DNA of 64,000 nucleotides. Origin: Algoriphagus sp. TR-M9. GTDB taxonomy: Bacteria; Bacteroidota; Bacteroidia; Cytophagales; Cyclobacteriaceae. The position numbers were made by a program, and so were the translations under genes. The notes below the pieces were generated by a model that did not search any database, had not been told where the DNA came from, and was given only the letters and a program-made list of their open reading frames with translations. This document shows, in pieces, positions 24,724-36,900 of this stretch (positions within the stretch are counted from its first letter, which is position 1; each line of letters begins with the position of its first letter). Location of the stretch: NCBI RefSeq assembly GCF_027594545.1, contig NZ_CP115160.1, forward strand, positions 2,861,001 to 2,925,000, given 5' to 3'.

Positions 24724-26289
24724 TCATTTTATCTCTAGGTGAAAACCCACTTTCGGCTGCCCCCCAGCCTCTAAAAGCATTGGCGAAGCCAAAACTCCTT
24801 CTCTACCGTGGATTTCGATGTGAACCTGCTCTTCCGTGATTTCACCTATCCCATCCAGAGGGAAGAAAGCCTTTACTTCCAGGTGAGTCTGACAGTTTGC
24901 ACAGCCCATCACTGACCATCTGCTCAGGACGGACTCGGTACCGATGTGATGCTTTTCACCATTGATAGTAGCGAAAGCAGAAACTGTGAACGACCCTTTG
25001 ACCGGAGCTTTATTGATCCTAGAAACTCTGATGGTCGGAGCCGCCTTATTTTCCATTTTCAACTGCGTACTGACCATGTTTTCAAGAGAACCTGAAGAAT
25101 AAGTATAGCCTAGTTGGGTCTCAATATTAACCATGTCCTGAGAGGTACAGGGCCGTACATTTCCATTCTGGTCGGTGACGGTAAAGGGATCCAACGGGGA
25201 GTTGATATCCAGCCATGAATTTGGCATCACCCCTGGTGTAGGGCCTTGAGAGTCCACCGAGTTTGTCCCTGGGTACCCTGGGATAATTTCCAGTTGCTCA
25301 GTAGCTTGATGTTTCTTTTGCCAAAGCCAAAAAACCCGATCTACATTGCAATGATGAAAAAAGAAGATAGGGTCTAAACCAGCCGTATCATTTTCACCCA
25401 TATCACCATTGGCTCCGGGGATAGGAGATCGGTTATACCCCGGTACTTCACAGCCTCCCACAGCTAGATGAATATCATTATGGGGCGCTTCCAACGGTGT
25501 GACCGTTTGACTATTTGCATCCAAAAGTGAGTTATATTCCTGCGCTGAGGTGGTATTGGAAAAGACGGTGTAATTCGGGGCATCCAAGCAATCCTTAAAC
25601 TTTTTGGCGGTATTGGTTGGGATCTCTTTACCCTCAACTACAATATAAGAAGTCAACCAGTCCTTGACATTTTTATTTAGAATATCTACGGTCTCATCAT
25701 AGTTTTGAAACTGGGCATTATGCTTTTCAGTATTTGCCCTGTCCTCTTCAGTTCCTACTAATCCTGAAAGTGGATACCGGACAGTTTTGTAACTTTTCCC
25801 TTTGCTGTAATTGGGATTATCTCCATTGATATTATCCACTATGGCCTGGGGAAATTCAAAACTTTTTAATGGATTTTCCTGCATTTCTCCATCAAAGAAC
25901 AATTGATCTTTGGTCAGTGACCAAGGGATGCCCTGAGCAATGGATTCCTGACTGGTCTCATCCCAATACGGCATCATAACATCCTCACATCCGGGTATGC
26001 TTTGCAAAGCTTTTTCTATACATACCAAATAAGCCCGATGCCATGTGGGGAATAGCACATTGCCATGATTGCAGTAGCCTCCCCAATACGCATTATTCCC
26101 CCATCCAGCTCCTCTGAAAGGCTCCCCATGATAGCCCCCAATCTTAAAAAACGAGTTCGGATCATCTGGCGGAAGACTTTTGATTTTTTTCCATGCAGTT
26201 AACAACTTGTCAAGTGGCTCCTTATTTCCTGCTTCATACTCTTGCTCAAGCTCTCGGACGGAGCGTCTGATTTTCAAAGATTTGTTCAT
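24724..26289 (-). CDS. Tyrosinase family type-3 copper protein
   Basis: 521 residues, no signal peptide. CuA ligands are His54, His75 and His84 (HGNVLFPTWHRAYL; the 9-residue spacing matches Streptomyces tyrosinase). CuB ligands are His270 and His274 (PHNDIH) and His312 or His313 in DPIFFFHHCNVDR. The core ends near residue 330. A C-terminal beta-rich domain of about 130 residues (390-521) has a CANC motif and may cap the active site, as in pro-tyrosinases or plant polyphenol oxidases. The enzyme would oxidise phenols to quinones (melanin-type pigments). The upstream gene (30 bp gap) encodes a small membrane protein with a CPxC motif. Confidence 0.92.
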   Translation of the reverse strand: MNKSLKIRRSVRELEQEYEAGNKEPLDKLLTAWKKIKSLPPDDPNSFFKIGGYHGEPFRGAGWGNNAYWGGYCNHGNVLFPTWHRAYLVCIEKALQSIPGCEDVMMPYWDETSQESIAQGIPWSLTKDQLFFDGEMQENPLKSFEFPQAIVDNINGDNPNYSKGKSYKTVRYPLSGLVGTEEDRANTEKHNAQFQNYDETVDILNKNVKDWLTSYIVVEGKEIPTNTAKKFKDCLDAPNYTVFSNTTSAQEYNSLLDANSQTVTPLEAPHNDIHLAVGGCEVPGYNRSPIPGANGDMGENDTAGLDPIFFFHHCNVDRVFWLWQKKHQATEQLEIIPGYPGTNSVDSQGPTPGVMPNSWLDINSPLDPFTVTDQNGNVRPCTSQDMVNIETQLGYTYSSGSLENMVSTQLKMENKAAPTIRVSRINKAPVKGSFTVSAFATINGEKHHIGTESVLSRWSVMGCANCQTHLEVKAFFPLDGIGEITEEQVHIEIHGREGVLASPMLLEAGGQPKVGFHLEIK

Positions 26290-26319
26290 GATTTTCTAGG
26301 TTATGGTTAAAATGAATCT

Positions 26320-26757
26320 TTATGTCGTTCTCGAAAAACTAAAGCTATTCCAAAAGGCCCCCACTGATATCAAGCCTACTGCGCCATAGATCAGGAATTC
26401 GTTTCCTACCCCAAACCCTTTGGTAATGATCAATAGTAGATATCCCAGGCAGGTAAGTATGATAGGCCCTGGGCCTTTGAGGTTCATATTTTTAAAAAGT
26501 AAATACAAGTGAACTCCGAGCAGGACTCCGAAAAGCGGCAGCAACCAATTTTGATAAGGGATTTGGGACAATCCTATACCGCTCAGAACACTCATATAAG
26601 TGGCCCAGCAAATGGGACATTTTGGAAAAAACGCCACCAGACAACTTAGTACTACAGAACTGCTGGTTTTAAGAGTTTTCTTCAGAATATTTTTCTCCTG
26701 CAAAGCAGTTTCTGCACTCGGTGAACATGAGCAATTTAGACTCGAATCTTGATTCAT
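26320..26757 (-). CDS. Small membrane protein with KCPIC motif, upstream of tyrosinase
   Basis: 145 residues with about four membrane segments (around 33-50, 68-88, 97-112, 118-136). The N-terminus has NCSCSP (Cys9, Cys11), and FFPKCPICW (Cys47, Cys50) lies at the edge of the first membrane helix. CPxC-type motifs in small membrane proteins such as MerC/MerT move soft metal ions. With 30 bp to the tyrosinase gene on the same strand, the two are probably an operon, and copper supply to the enzyme is a reasonable inference. Family membership is not certain. Confidence 0.7.
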   Translation of the reverse strand: MNQDSSLNCSCSPSAETALQEKNILKKTLKTSSSVVLSCLVAFFPKCPICWATYMSVLSGIGLSQIPYQNWLLPLFGVLLGVHLYLLFKNMNLKGPGPIILTCLGYLLLIITKGFGVGNEFLIYGAVGLISVGAFWNSFSFSRTT

Positions 26758-26853
26758 TTCTCCTAAAAAAAGTATCTATCCACCAATCCCCTTTCGGTCA
26801 ATTGGCTCTGCTAAAAGAAAAATGCTCCGATTTTCGCTTTAAAACCGCTCAAA

Positions 26854-27816
26854 TCACCACATCACCACCTGTTGTGTATCCGTTCTCACATTATCACGGA
26901 ACAGGTTGAAAACCGCCGTAAATTCATGTGTATTGCCTGGAAGATTGTAGCTGCTTCCATTCGGAAACTCATAAAGGTACCCTATTCTAAACCGCTTGGT
27001 AATCACACCTAGCTGCGCATTGGTAGCATAGTCAATTCGATGTCCCAATCCCAGCCAAAGTCTATCCATCAGCACAGTTTTAAAATTAAACTCGAAATTT
27101 TCGTCTTGATCCTTCTGGGTGCTGTACATGGCGTTCAATATCACCGAAATGTTATCACTTACTGCGGAGCGATAGCCTGCCTGAAAAACTGAACTGGCGG
27201 GGTAAGCCTCCATAAATTCTTCACCCGAGGTAATGTTCCCACCATTTACCCTTCTGATTCCATAAGAAAAGTAATAACTGTCATGCGTCAAAGCTATTCC
27301 CAAATTGAAATCCAGCACATTCATATTAGAAAACTGTCCCGCATATTGGCTCAGCGTAGGATCGTTTTGTTCCTCAGTGGTCAAAGCATTGCCGTCCAAA
27401 CGGATAGCCTGGTAGTTCACAGCAGCTCCAAGTCTCAGGTTATGTTTTGCTGTCAAACGAATTCGGCTGGCATACCCTACGGTCAATTCAGTTTCCCTGA
27501 AGGCTCCGTAAGTATCATGCATGAGATTTAAGGAAACGGCATTTTTGCCCATCAACGCGGGGTCTTCCTCTCCTGCCATTTCTCCAAAATCCAACTCGGT
27601 ACTGAAGAAGTAAGATTTAGGAGCTCCATCCACTCCAGACCACTGGCTGCGAACAAATCCACGTACCGCAGATCCTTCATAGCCTGTCAATCCAGGGTTG
27701 TAATAACTCTGGAAAAAGTCAAAATTTGAAATATATTTCCGGGTCTGTCCCTGGACCTGGGTCATTCCTGTGAGCATCAAAAAAAATGCGGCCAGTATAC
27801 AATTAATTCGATTCAT
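26854..27816 (-). CDS. PorP/SprF family type IX secretion membrane protein
   Basis: 320 residues with signal peptide (1-23, ending VQGQ). The motif just after it, SNFDFFQSYYNPGLTGYEG, is the PorP/SprF hallmark, followed by RSQWSGVDGAPKSYF and a beta-barrel pattern. PorP/SprF proteins sit in the outer membrane and are often paired with individual T9SS type-B cargo proteins that carry the gliding-motility C-terminal domain. The preceding gene on the same strand, 88 bp away, encodes such a cargo. It is probably the dedicated attachment partner. Confidence 0.92.
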   Translation of the reverse strand: MNRINCILAAFFLMLTGMTQVQGQTRKYISNFDFFQSYYNPGLTGYEGSAVRGFVRSQWSGVDGAPKSYFFSTELDFGEMAGEEDPALMGKNAVSLNLMHDTYGAFRETELTVGYASRIRLTAKHNLRLGAAVNYQAIRLDGNALTTEEQNDPTLSQYAGQFSNMNVLDFNLGIALTHDSYYFSYGIRRVNGGNITSGEEFMEAYPASSVFQAGYRSAVSDNISVILNAMYSTQKDQDENFEFNFKTVLMDRLWLGLGHRIDYATNAQLGVITKRFRIGYLYEFPNGSSYNLPGNTHEFTAVFNLFRDNVRTDTQQVVMW

Positions 27817-27904
27817 AGTACTTCTTGTTTGTAAAAATATCTAATGAGGAGGCGTCGGAATTTGGCGTCACAACGCCCCCTCTAGATGGAAATTTAACTT
27901 TAAT

Positions 27905-30900
27905 TTATTCTCGCAGCAGGTTCAACATTCCTCGCTGTATCTCTCCGGTCTCTCCTACTTCGATAATGTACAGGTAACTACCAACTGGCATCTGCTTACC
28001 ATTATAGGTTCCATCCCACATCATATCAGCATCCTCAGTGTAGAACAGTCGCTCTCCTCCTATATCCATAACTGATATTCTGACCCCTGAGTAATACCGG
28101 AGTGCAGACACGCCCCAGGCATCATTTACTCCGTCTCCGTTTGGTGTAAATGTATTTGGAATCTCCAGTTGCTCTAGAGGAGTTCTTGATCTGGTAATTG
28201 CAAAATCTTTTTCCAGTACATTTCCTGCTTGGTCTTCTACTCTAAGATGTACTGTAAACTCAGTTCTTCCGGAAGCTTCGTCTGCACTGCTCCAGAACAG
28301 GATACCATCGATTACCTCGAAGTAGTCATTGTCCGCTACTCCTTCAGGTAAGCTAAGCTGGTGTTCAGTCCCTGCCGGATCAATCACCGTAAAGGCTCCT
28401 ATCTCCTGGAAGTATTGGTCTGGGATGGCAGTGAAGCTGTTTTCACTCAACAAAACATCCTCAGGTTCAGGTTTAGCAAGTACGGTGATTTCCAGCACAG
28501 GCTGCAATTCATCAGGATTGAATAATCCAGCAGGCAACTCAGCCTGGCCTTGGTATGCTGTGGTACCCGCAGTCATAGCATCATAGCCGCTCAGATCCCA
28601 CCAGTCCACCGGAACATTGATAAATACTCCCTGAGCAGTGATCACCACTACCTCGGTCGGCAATTTCAATTCTTCGGTAGTGGTTCCCCACAGTACTTCT
28701 AAGCTCTGAGGTACAAACTCCGTGATGGATCTCTCATTGACATAATCAGGAATACCATCTTCATCTACATCAAGGAAATCTTCCTCATCATTCAGATCAG
28801 TACCCTGTTGCTCTTCAACATAGTCTGGAACTTGATCATTATCGCTATCCAGGTAGTCACCAGAGTCTTCTGGATGGGTACCTTGCTCAATTTCCACATA
28901 ATCTGGAACAGCATCTTCATCGGTATCTTGATAGTCTGAAGCATCGGTAGGATCGGTGCCTTGAAGTTCTTCCACTCCATCTGGCACCCCATCTCCATCA
29001 CTGTCCACATCTTCACTTTCAACAATCATAAAGTCTGCACCTGTAAAGTCTATGGTATAATTGCCTCCCGCATTTAAACTTCCCAGTGTGATAAAGTAGC
29101 TCCCTACTTCCTCTCCAGCTTCTCTAGACAAAGCTCCTGTCAATATCAGCTCGCTATCGGTAGCTTGGAAGCCTGAAGCACTGTAAGTAAACACTGGGTC
29201 AGTCATACCAAACTCTTTGCTTTGACCTTCATCTGCCACCACCGTCAAGCTGGCTGGGGTGATGCTCAAATCAGCAGTTAGGACAACCTCGGTTATGTTA
29301 TCCCCGCTGATCGTCGCTGTCACTTCTTGGGTTCCTACCTCGGTTCTACCGTTGTTCGTGTAGGTCACCGAAGTGCCTGCTGGTAGAGTTCCAGATATCA
29401 TCAGACTCTTCTCTGTGCCATCGTATGTGAAGGTTTCGTCAGTGAATGTGATACCTACGATCTCAGCTGGCGTGATAGTCAAGTCTGCTGTCAATACCAA
29501 GGTATTGTAGTTAGACCCTGTTATAGTCGCGGTCACTTCTTGAGTTCCTACCTCGGTTCTACCGTTGTTCGTGTAGGTCACCGAAGTACCTGCTGGTAGA
29601 GTTCCAGATATCATCAGACTCTTCTCTGTGCCATCGTATGTGAAGGTTTCGTCAGTGAATGTGATACCTACGATCTCAGCTGGCGTGATAGACAGGTCTG
29701 CTGTCAATACCAAGGTATTGTAATTAGATCCTGTGATCGTCGCGGTCACTTCTTGAGTTCCTACCTCGGTTCTACCGTTGTTCGTGTAGGTCACCGAAGT
29801 ACCTGCTGGTAGAGTTCCAGATATCATCAGACTCTTCTCTGTGCCATCGTACGTGAAGCTTTCGTCAGTGAATGTGATACCTACGATCTCAGCTGGCGTA
29901 ATAGTCAGGTCTGCTGTCAATACCAAGGTATTGTAATTAGACCCTGTGATCGTCGCGGTCACTTCCTGGGTTCCCACCTCGGTTCTACCGTTGTTCGTGT
30001 AGGTCACCGAAGTACCTGCTGGTAGAGTTCCAGATATCATCAGACTCTTCTCTGTGCCATCGTATGTGAAGGTTTCGTCAGTGAATGTGAGACCTGTTAT
30101 CGTTGCTTTGCTAATGGCAAAGTTGGCTCCTGAATAATTGATCGCATAATTGCTTCCAGCGTCCAATGTTCCTAGGCTGATTGCGTAGCTTCCTACATTT
30201 TCGCCTGCTGCCCTTACCAAGCTACCGGTTAGAATACCTGCATCATCTCCGTTTTCAAAGCCATTTACCTGGTATGTCAAGATTGGATCGGAGGTTCCAA
30301 AGACTTTGCCCTGGCCAGGATCCGCTGTCACATTCAATACCTTCTCTGCGATTTCAAAATCAGCAGAGGTGAAGTTGATTGTGTAATTGGCTCCTGCATC
30401 AAGTGTACCTAATGTGATCGCATACATTCCAACATTTTCCCCTGGGACTCTTGAAAGTGCTCCAGAAAGGATTGAGGTATTATCTCCATTTCCAAAATTA
30501 GAAGCCGTGTAATCATATACCGGATCTGCTGAACCATACACTTTCGCCTGGTCAGGATTGGCTGTGATGTTCAGCGTTCTTGGAGTGATGCTAAATTCAG
30601 CTCCGTTGAAGTTGACGGTGTAATTGGCTCCTGCATCTAGCGTTCCCACGTTAATTGCATAAGATCCTACATCCTCTCCGGCCGCTCTGGCCAAAGCTCC
30701 ACTCAGGATACTTACATCATCTCCATTTTGATAGCCACTAACCTGGTAAGTGAATACCGGATCAGCATCTCCATAAACCTTGCTTTGTCCTGCATCTGCT
30801 GTGATAGACAAGGTAGCAGGAGTGATTTCAAAGTCTGCACTCGTAAAGTTGATCGTATAGTTACCCCCAGCCGCTATGGTGCCTGGCTGGATCGCATACG

Positions 30901-33900
30901 TACCGACATTTTCTCCTGCTACACGGATCAGCGAACCGGTAACTACAGCAGCTTCTGAATCGCCATTTTCCAATCCAATGACTGTATAGGTGAACACAGG
31001 GTCAGCATCTCCATACACCTTGCTTTGCCCTGCATCAGCTGTAATAGACAAGGTAGCAGGAGTGATTTCAAAGTCAGCACTCGTAAAGTTGATCGTATAG
31101 TTTGGACCCGCATTCAGTGGTCCCAGATTGATCGAATATGTGCCTACATTTTCTCCCGCATCTCGAGCCAAGTCTCCTGAAAGGATTCCCGAATCATCTC
31201 CGTTTTGATAACCATTCACCTGATAGGTAAATACCGGGTCAGCATCCCCATATACTTTGGTTTGTCCTGCATCAGCCGTAACATCCAAGGTGGCAGGAGT
31301 AACCTCAAAGTCTGCTGGAGTGAAATTGATCGTATAGTTTGGACCTGCATCCAAAGTACCTTGGTTGATCGCATAGGTTCCTACATTCTCTCCAACTGCT
31401 CTTGCAAGGGCACCGGTTAAGATGGTTTCATCATCTCCAGCTTCGAATCCAGTAGCGGAATACGTGAACACTGGATCGGCATCACCATATACTTTATTCT
31501 GACCGGCATCTACGCTTATTGTTAGGATTTTCTCTCCGATGGTAAAGTCGGCTCCAGTATAGTTTATCGTATAATTCAGTCCTGCCGTCAGAGTACCCTG
31601 ATTGATTGGATAGGTTCCTATATTCTCTCCAATTGCTCTTTGTAATTCTCCAGTTAGCACATTTTCAGTATCCCCATTTTTCAGACCACTAATCTGATAA
31701 GTGAATACCGGATCAGCATCTCCATAAACCTTGCTTTGTCCTGCATTTGCTGTGATAGACAAGGTAGCAGAAGTGATTTCAAAGTCTGCACTCGTAAAGT
31801 TGATCGTATAGTTACCCCCAGCCGCTATGGTGCCTGGCTGGATCGCATACGTACCTACATTTTCTCCTGCTACACGGATCAGCGAACCGGTAACTACAGC
31901 AGCTTCTGAATCGCCATTTTCCAATCCAATGACTGTATAGGTGAACACAGGGTCAGCATCTCCATACACCTTGCTTTGTCCAGCATCAGCTGCAATAGAC
32001 AAGGTAGCAGGAGTGATTTCAAAGTCAGCACTCGTAAAGTTGATCGTATAGTTTGGACCCGCATTCAGTGGTCCCAGATTGATCGAATATGTGCCTACAT
32101 TTTCTCCCGCATCTCGAGCCAAAGCTCCTGAAAGGATTCCCGAATCATCTCCGTTTTGATAACCACTCACCTGATAAGTGAATACCGGATCAGCATCCCC
32201 ATAAACTTTGGTTTGTCCTGCATCTGCCGTAACATCCAAGGTAGCAGGTGTGATCTCAAAATCTGCTGGAGTGAAATTGATCGTATAGTTTGGACCTGCA
32301 TCCAAAGTACCTTGGTTGATCGCATAGGTTCCTACATTTTCTCCAGCTGCTCGTGAAAGAGCCCCGGTTAAGATGGTTTCATCATCTCCAGCTTCGAATC
32401 CAGTAGCGGAATACGTGAACACTGGATCGGCATCACCATATACTTTATTCTGACCGGCATCTACGCTTATTGTTAGGATTTTCTCTCCGATGGTAAAGTC
32501 GGCTCCAGTATAGTTTATCGTATAATTCAGTCCTGCCGTCAGAGTACCCTGATTGATTGGATAGGTTCCTATATTCTCTCCAATTGCTCTTTGTAATTCT
32601 CCAGTTAGCACATTTTCAGTATCCCCATTTTTCAGACCACTAATCTGATAAGTGAATACCGGATCAGCATCTCCATAAACCTTGCTTTGTCCTGCATTTG
32701 CTGTGATAGACAAGGTAGCAGGAGTGATTTCAAAGTCTGCACTCGTAAAGTTGATCGTATAGTTACCCCCAGCCGCTATGGTGCCTGGCTGGATCGCATA
32801 CGTACCTACATTTTCTCCTGCTACACGGATCAGCGAACCGGTAACTACAGCAGCTTCTGAATCGCCATTTTCCAATCCAATGACTGTATAGGTGAACACA
32901 GGGTCAGCATCTCCATAAATCTTGCTTTGTCCAGCATCAGCTGCAATAGACAAGGTAGCAGGAGTGATTTCAAAGTCAGCACTCGTAAAGTTGATCGTAT
33001 AGTTACCCCCAGCCCCTATGGTGCCTGGCTGGATCGCATACGTACCTACATTTTCTCCCGAATCTCGAGCCAAGGCTCCTGAAAGGATTCCCGAATCATC
33101 TCCGTTTTGATAACCACTCACCTGATAGGTAAATACCGGATCGGCATCCCCATACACTTTGGTTTGTCCTGCATCAGCCGTAACATCCAAGGTGGCAGGA
33201 GTAACCTCAAAGTCTGATGGAGTGAAATTGATCGTATAGTTTGGACCTGCATCCAAAGTACCTTGGTTGATCGCATAGGTTCCTACATTCTCTCCAACTG
33301 CTCTTGCAAGGGCGCCGGTTAAGATGGTTTCATCATCTCCAGCTTCGAATCCAGTAGCGGAATACGTGAACACTGGATCGGCATCACCATATACTTTAGA
33401 TTGACCTGGGTCAGTTACTATATTCAATACATTCGGCACTACTACTATAGTCACAGCCACATTCAATTGAGCAGGATTCCCATTGACATCGGTAACTGTA
33501 TAAGTGATGTTATTGACACCTTCATCTGTTCTGTCGAATAAAGTTTGACTTAACAATTGAGTTTGAATTCCACAGGCATCTGTCGACCCTTCTTCTATCA
33601 TTGATGGTGTCAAACTCACTGTACCAAAGGCATCCACATTTAAGGTGATAGATGACTTAGCTTGGATGGTTGGTGGGATATTATCCTCAACTATCACGGA
33701 AGTTTCAGCATAATCTGAATTACCAGCCTCATCGGTTGCAATTAACCTTACTGTATTCGGGCCAACATCTGTACAATCAAAGCTATTGACATCTAATGTT
33801 AATTGAATATCTCCTGAAGCTGAATAATCATCTGAAATTGGACTGGCTAATAAGTCAGACGGAGATATACTTGGCGCATTTCCATTGTTATCCAATTGAA

Positions 33901-36900
33901 TTGTTAAACTACCTATCACTACAGGGGCTGGTGCTTTGGAATCTATCACCACGGATAAAGGATCAGAATCACTGAAATTACCCGAAACGTCTTTGCTTCT
34001 AGCTGTAAAATCATGTGATACGGCTGTTAAACCTGGTATTGGACTCAGTTCAGACGTCGGCGTAAATTCCCATTCACCTGAATTAGTAGAGGTGGTTTCA
34101 CCCAGCGAACCCTCTACAGAACTGAATATCTCTATAGTAATATTCGGATCAGCCGTACCCCGCAGCGTTGGAGTCCTATCATTGGTGAGATCATCGCTGT
34201 CACTAATTCCCGAGTCGCTGGAAGACACCAGATCAGGAGTACTAGGAGCATTGATGTCATCATTTAGAATGGTCAAAGTAGCCCCATCTGAGATGTCGAT
34301 ATCCCCACCGGCAACAGAAGTTGGCAATAGGTTACTCATTGAAATAATTACTGTCTCATCAGACTCTGGTATAGCATCAACTGTAGGAGTTACAATGAAG
34401 GTCTGTGTTTCACCGGATGTACCTGCAAAAGTTAAAGTTTGGGCGGTAACGGCTGTATAATCACTATCCGACGTGGTAGCGGTTCCATCAGCCGTACTTA
34501 CATTTACATCAAATCCTCCATCTACTGCATTATCAAGGGTTAGGGTTACTGTTATGGCTCCGTCATCTTCCTTGCCGCTCACATCAGCGATAGTCACTGA
34601 AGCTTGATCGTCATTTGAAATCGTCAAAGTAGCTGCATCGATAATGTCTATAACTAAGGAAGTACCAGAGAGGTTATTCATAGTAAGAGACACCGTTTCA
34701 TCTATTTCTACCTTGCTATCATCTGTAATTGGAACTTGGAAAGTTTGGACTTCCCCTGCGGAACCAGTAAATGTCAATGTTTGGCCTGCTATAGGACTGT
34801 AGTCGTTATCAGCAACTGTTGCAGTGCCATCTGCTGAACTTACATCTACCGTAAATCCTCCCTGCACTGCGTGATCTAAAACAGCACTGATAATTGCATT
34901 TCCATCTGACTCAATGACTGATACATCAGCTATGGTTACAGCAGCCGCATCATCATTCAGGATTGTACCTATGCCAGATGCATCTGTGATGCTAACATTT
35001 GTACCTGTCGGATTACTAAGTGTTAGCGTGAGTGTCTCATCAGGCTCTAGGACCTCATCCCCTGTAATGCTTATATCTACAGTTTTATTGCTTTCTCCTA
35101 CTGCAAAACTTAGTGTTCCACTTGAAGCGATATAATCAGATCCGGCCGTTGCCGTTCCATCAGAAGTAGCAAAATCTACCGTAGCACCACCCACTGGTGC
35201 CGGTTGCGACAGGGAAACGGTAAATGTAAGATTGCTTGAACCCGAGTTGCCTTCTGATACGGTAGGATCATCGATGGAAATTTGAGTTTGAACAGATGTA
35301 GTGAAACTCCATACTGAAGAATTAGGTATTCCGCCAAATGCATTTCCTGCTTCGTCCTGAAATGCGCCATTGTTCAGCATGATATAATACTCCGTACCTA
35401 AAGCCAGATCAGAAGTATTAGTAAAGGTGACAACTCCTCCAGATATAGAAACCAGGGCTGTATTGGTCACATCAAATGTTCTCACTACTGCATCATCACT
35501 CACTCTGTGCACAGTCAAATTACCAGTATTGGCCACTACATCTTCATTAAATGTGATGACAAAGTCTGAATTCAAACTCACATCCGTAGCATTATCAGCC
35601 GGACTAAGGGCAGTTATAGCTGGAGCATTGTTATCTAGTGTATATTCATTCTCATTGGTTTCTGTAGGAGCGGTGTTGACTAGGGCATTACCAACCATAT
35701 CAGTAATGTTTTGGCCAGCGGCAAAGTTTAATGAAACCAGTTCATTCAGACTAGCCATATTTCCACCGGAAACTGTCACGTCATAGACAAAGCCAGATCC
35801 GGAAACTCCAATTGATGCTCCAGTAGGGCCTGTTAAACTAAAATCACCGGAATCCACTCCAGAAACATCCTCAGAGAAGGTTATCCTAAATGTAACAGCA
35901 TCTGCATTGGTTGGATTTGATGTTGGATTTTGTCTTTCTATTCTGGTCACTAGTGGAGCTATAGCTTCTACTAAAACAGCAGCTGTAGACCCCACACTGT
36001 TCAAATCCAGTTCTGCATCTACAGCAAAAGAATTCTGGATACTCCCTCCATTCAATGAAACAATTCCGCCAACAGAGATTCCATCTGTATCCAAATCCCC
36101 TGGCTGCACGGTGTATCTGAAGAGCAAAGCAGAAGATCCAGAACCAGAAACGTATTCTGCATCATAAACTGTGCTCCCAACAGTTACTTCAAAACTTGGA
36201 ACACCACTCACTGTTACCGCTTCGGAATAGTTAACACTAAAATTCAGGTTCTGAGTCGCTGAATAAATGCCATTGGCAGGAACTGAAACCGATGTGACCG
36301 AAGGAATCTCCCGAACATCGATATTGATTGTACCAAATGACGCACCTACAGTTCCATCATTCCCCGCTAATCCAATACTACCGGCATTATCTCCTATTAC
36401 CCCTGGATAGCTGGTAAATTTAATCGAGGAAGGATCACTTAGGAAGGAATTTAAATTTGAAATAGTGCCGGTTATGGTCCAACTTCCAGGAAAAGGATGG
36501 CCGAAATAAACATCAACTCCTGGATTAAATGAAATGGTGCCTCCCAATGCCACAATTGTAATTGTTAACAAATCATCCACTGCCGCATCTGGATCTCCAA
36601 AGGTAGCGCCAGATAGATCAATTTTACTTGCTATGCCTTCAGCAACAGAAATATCTGTAGGCAAACCAGTAAAGAAAGGCGGCTCGCTGGCCAATTTTCT
36701 AACGGAGTATTGGACTGTTGGACCGGTATTACTCAAAGTATCCGTCAAATCTACAGAAAGTGTAATGTCACCATCTGCCATCCCACTCAAGTCAACATTG
36801 GAAACGGTCTGGTCGGGTGATGAAATTGTGCCTGATCCCGAAACGTTACTTCCTCCGGCCGATGACGTAAATAGATAATTATAAGTAGAACGCTTTTCAG

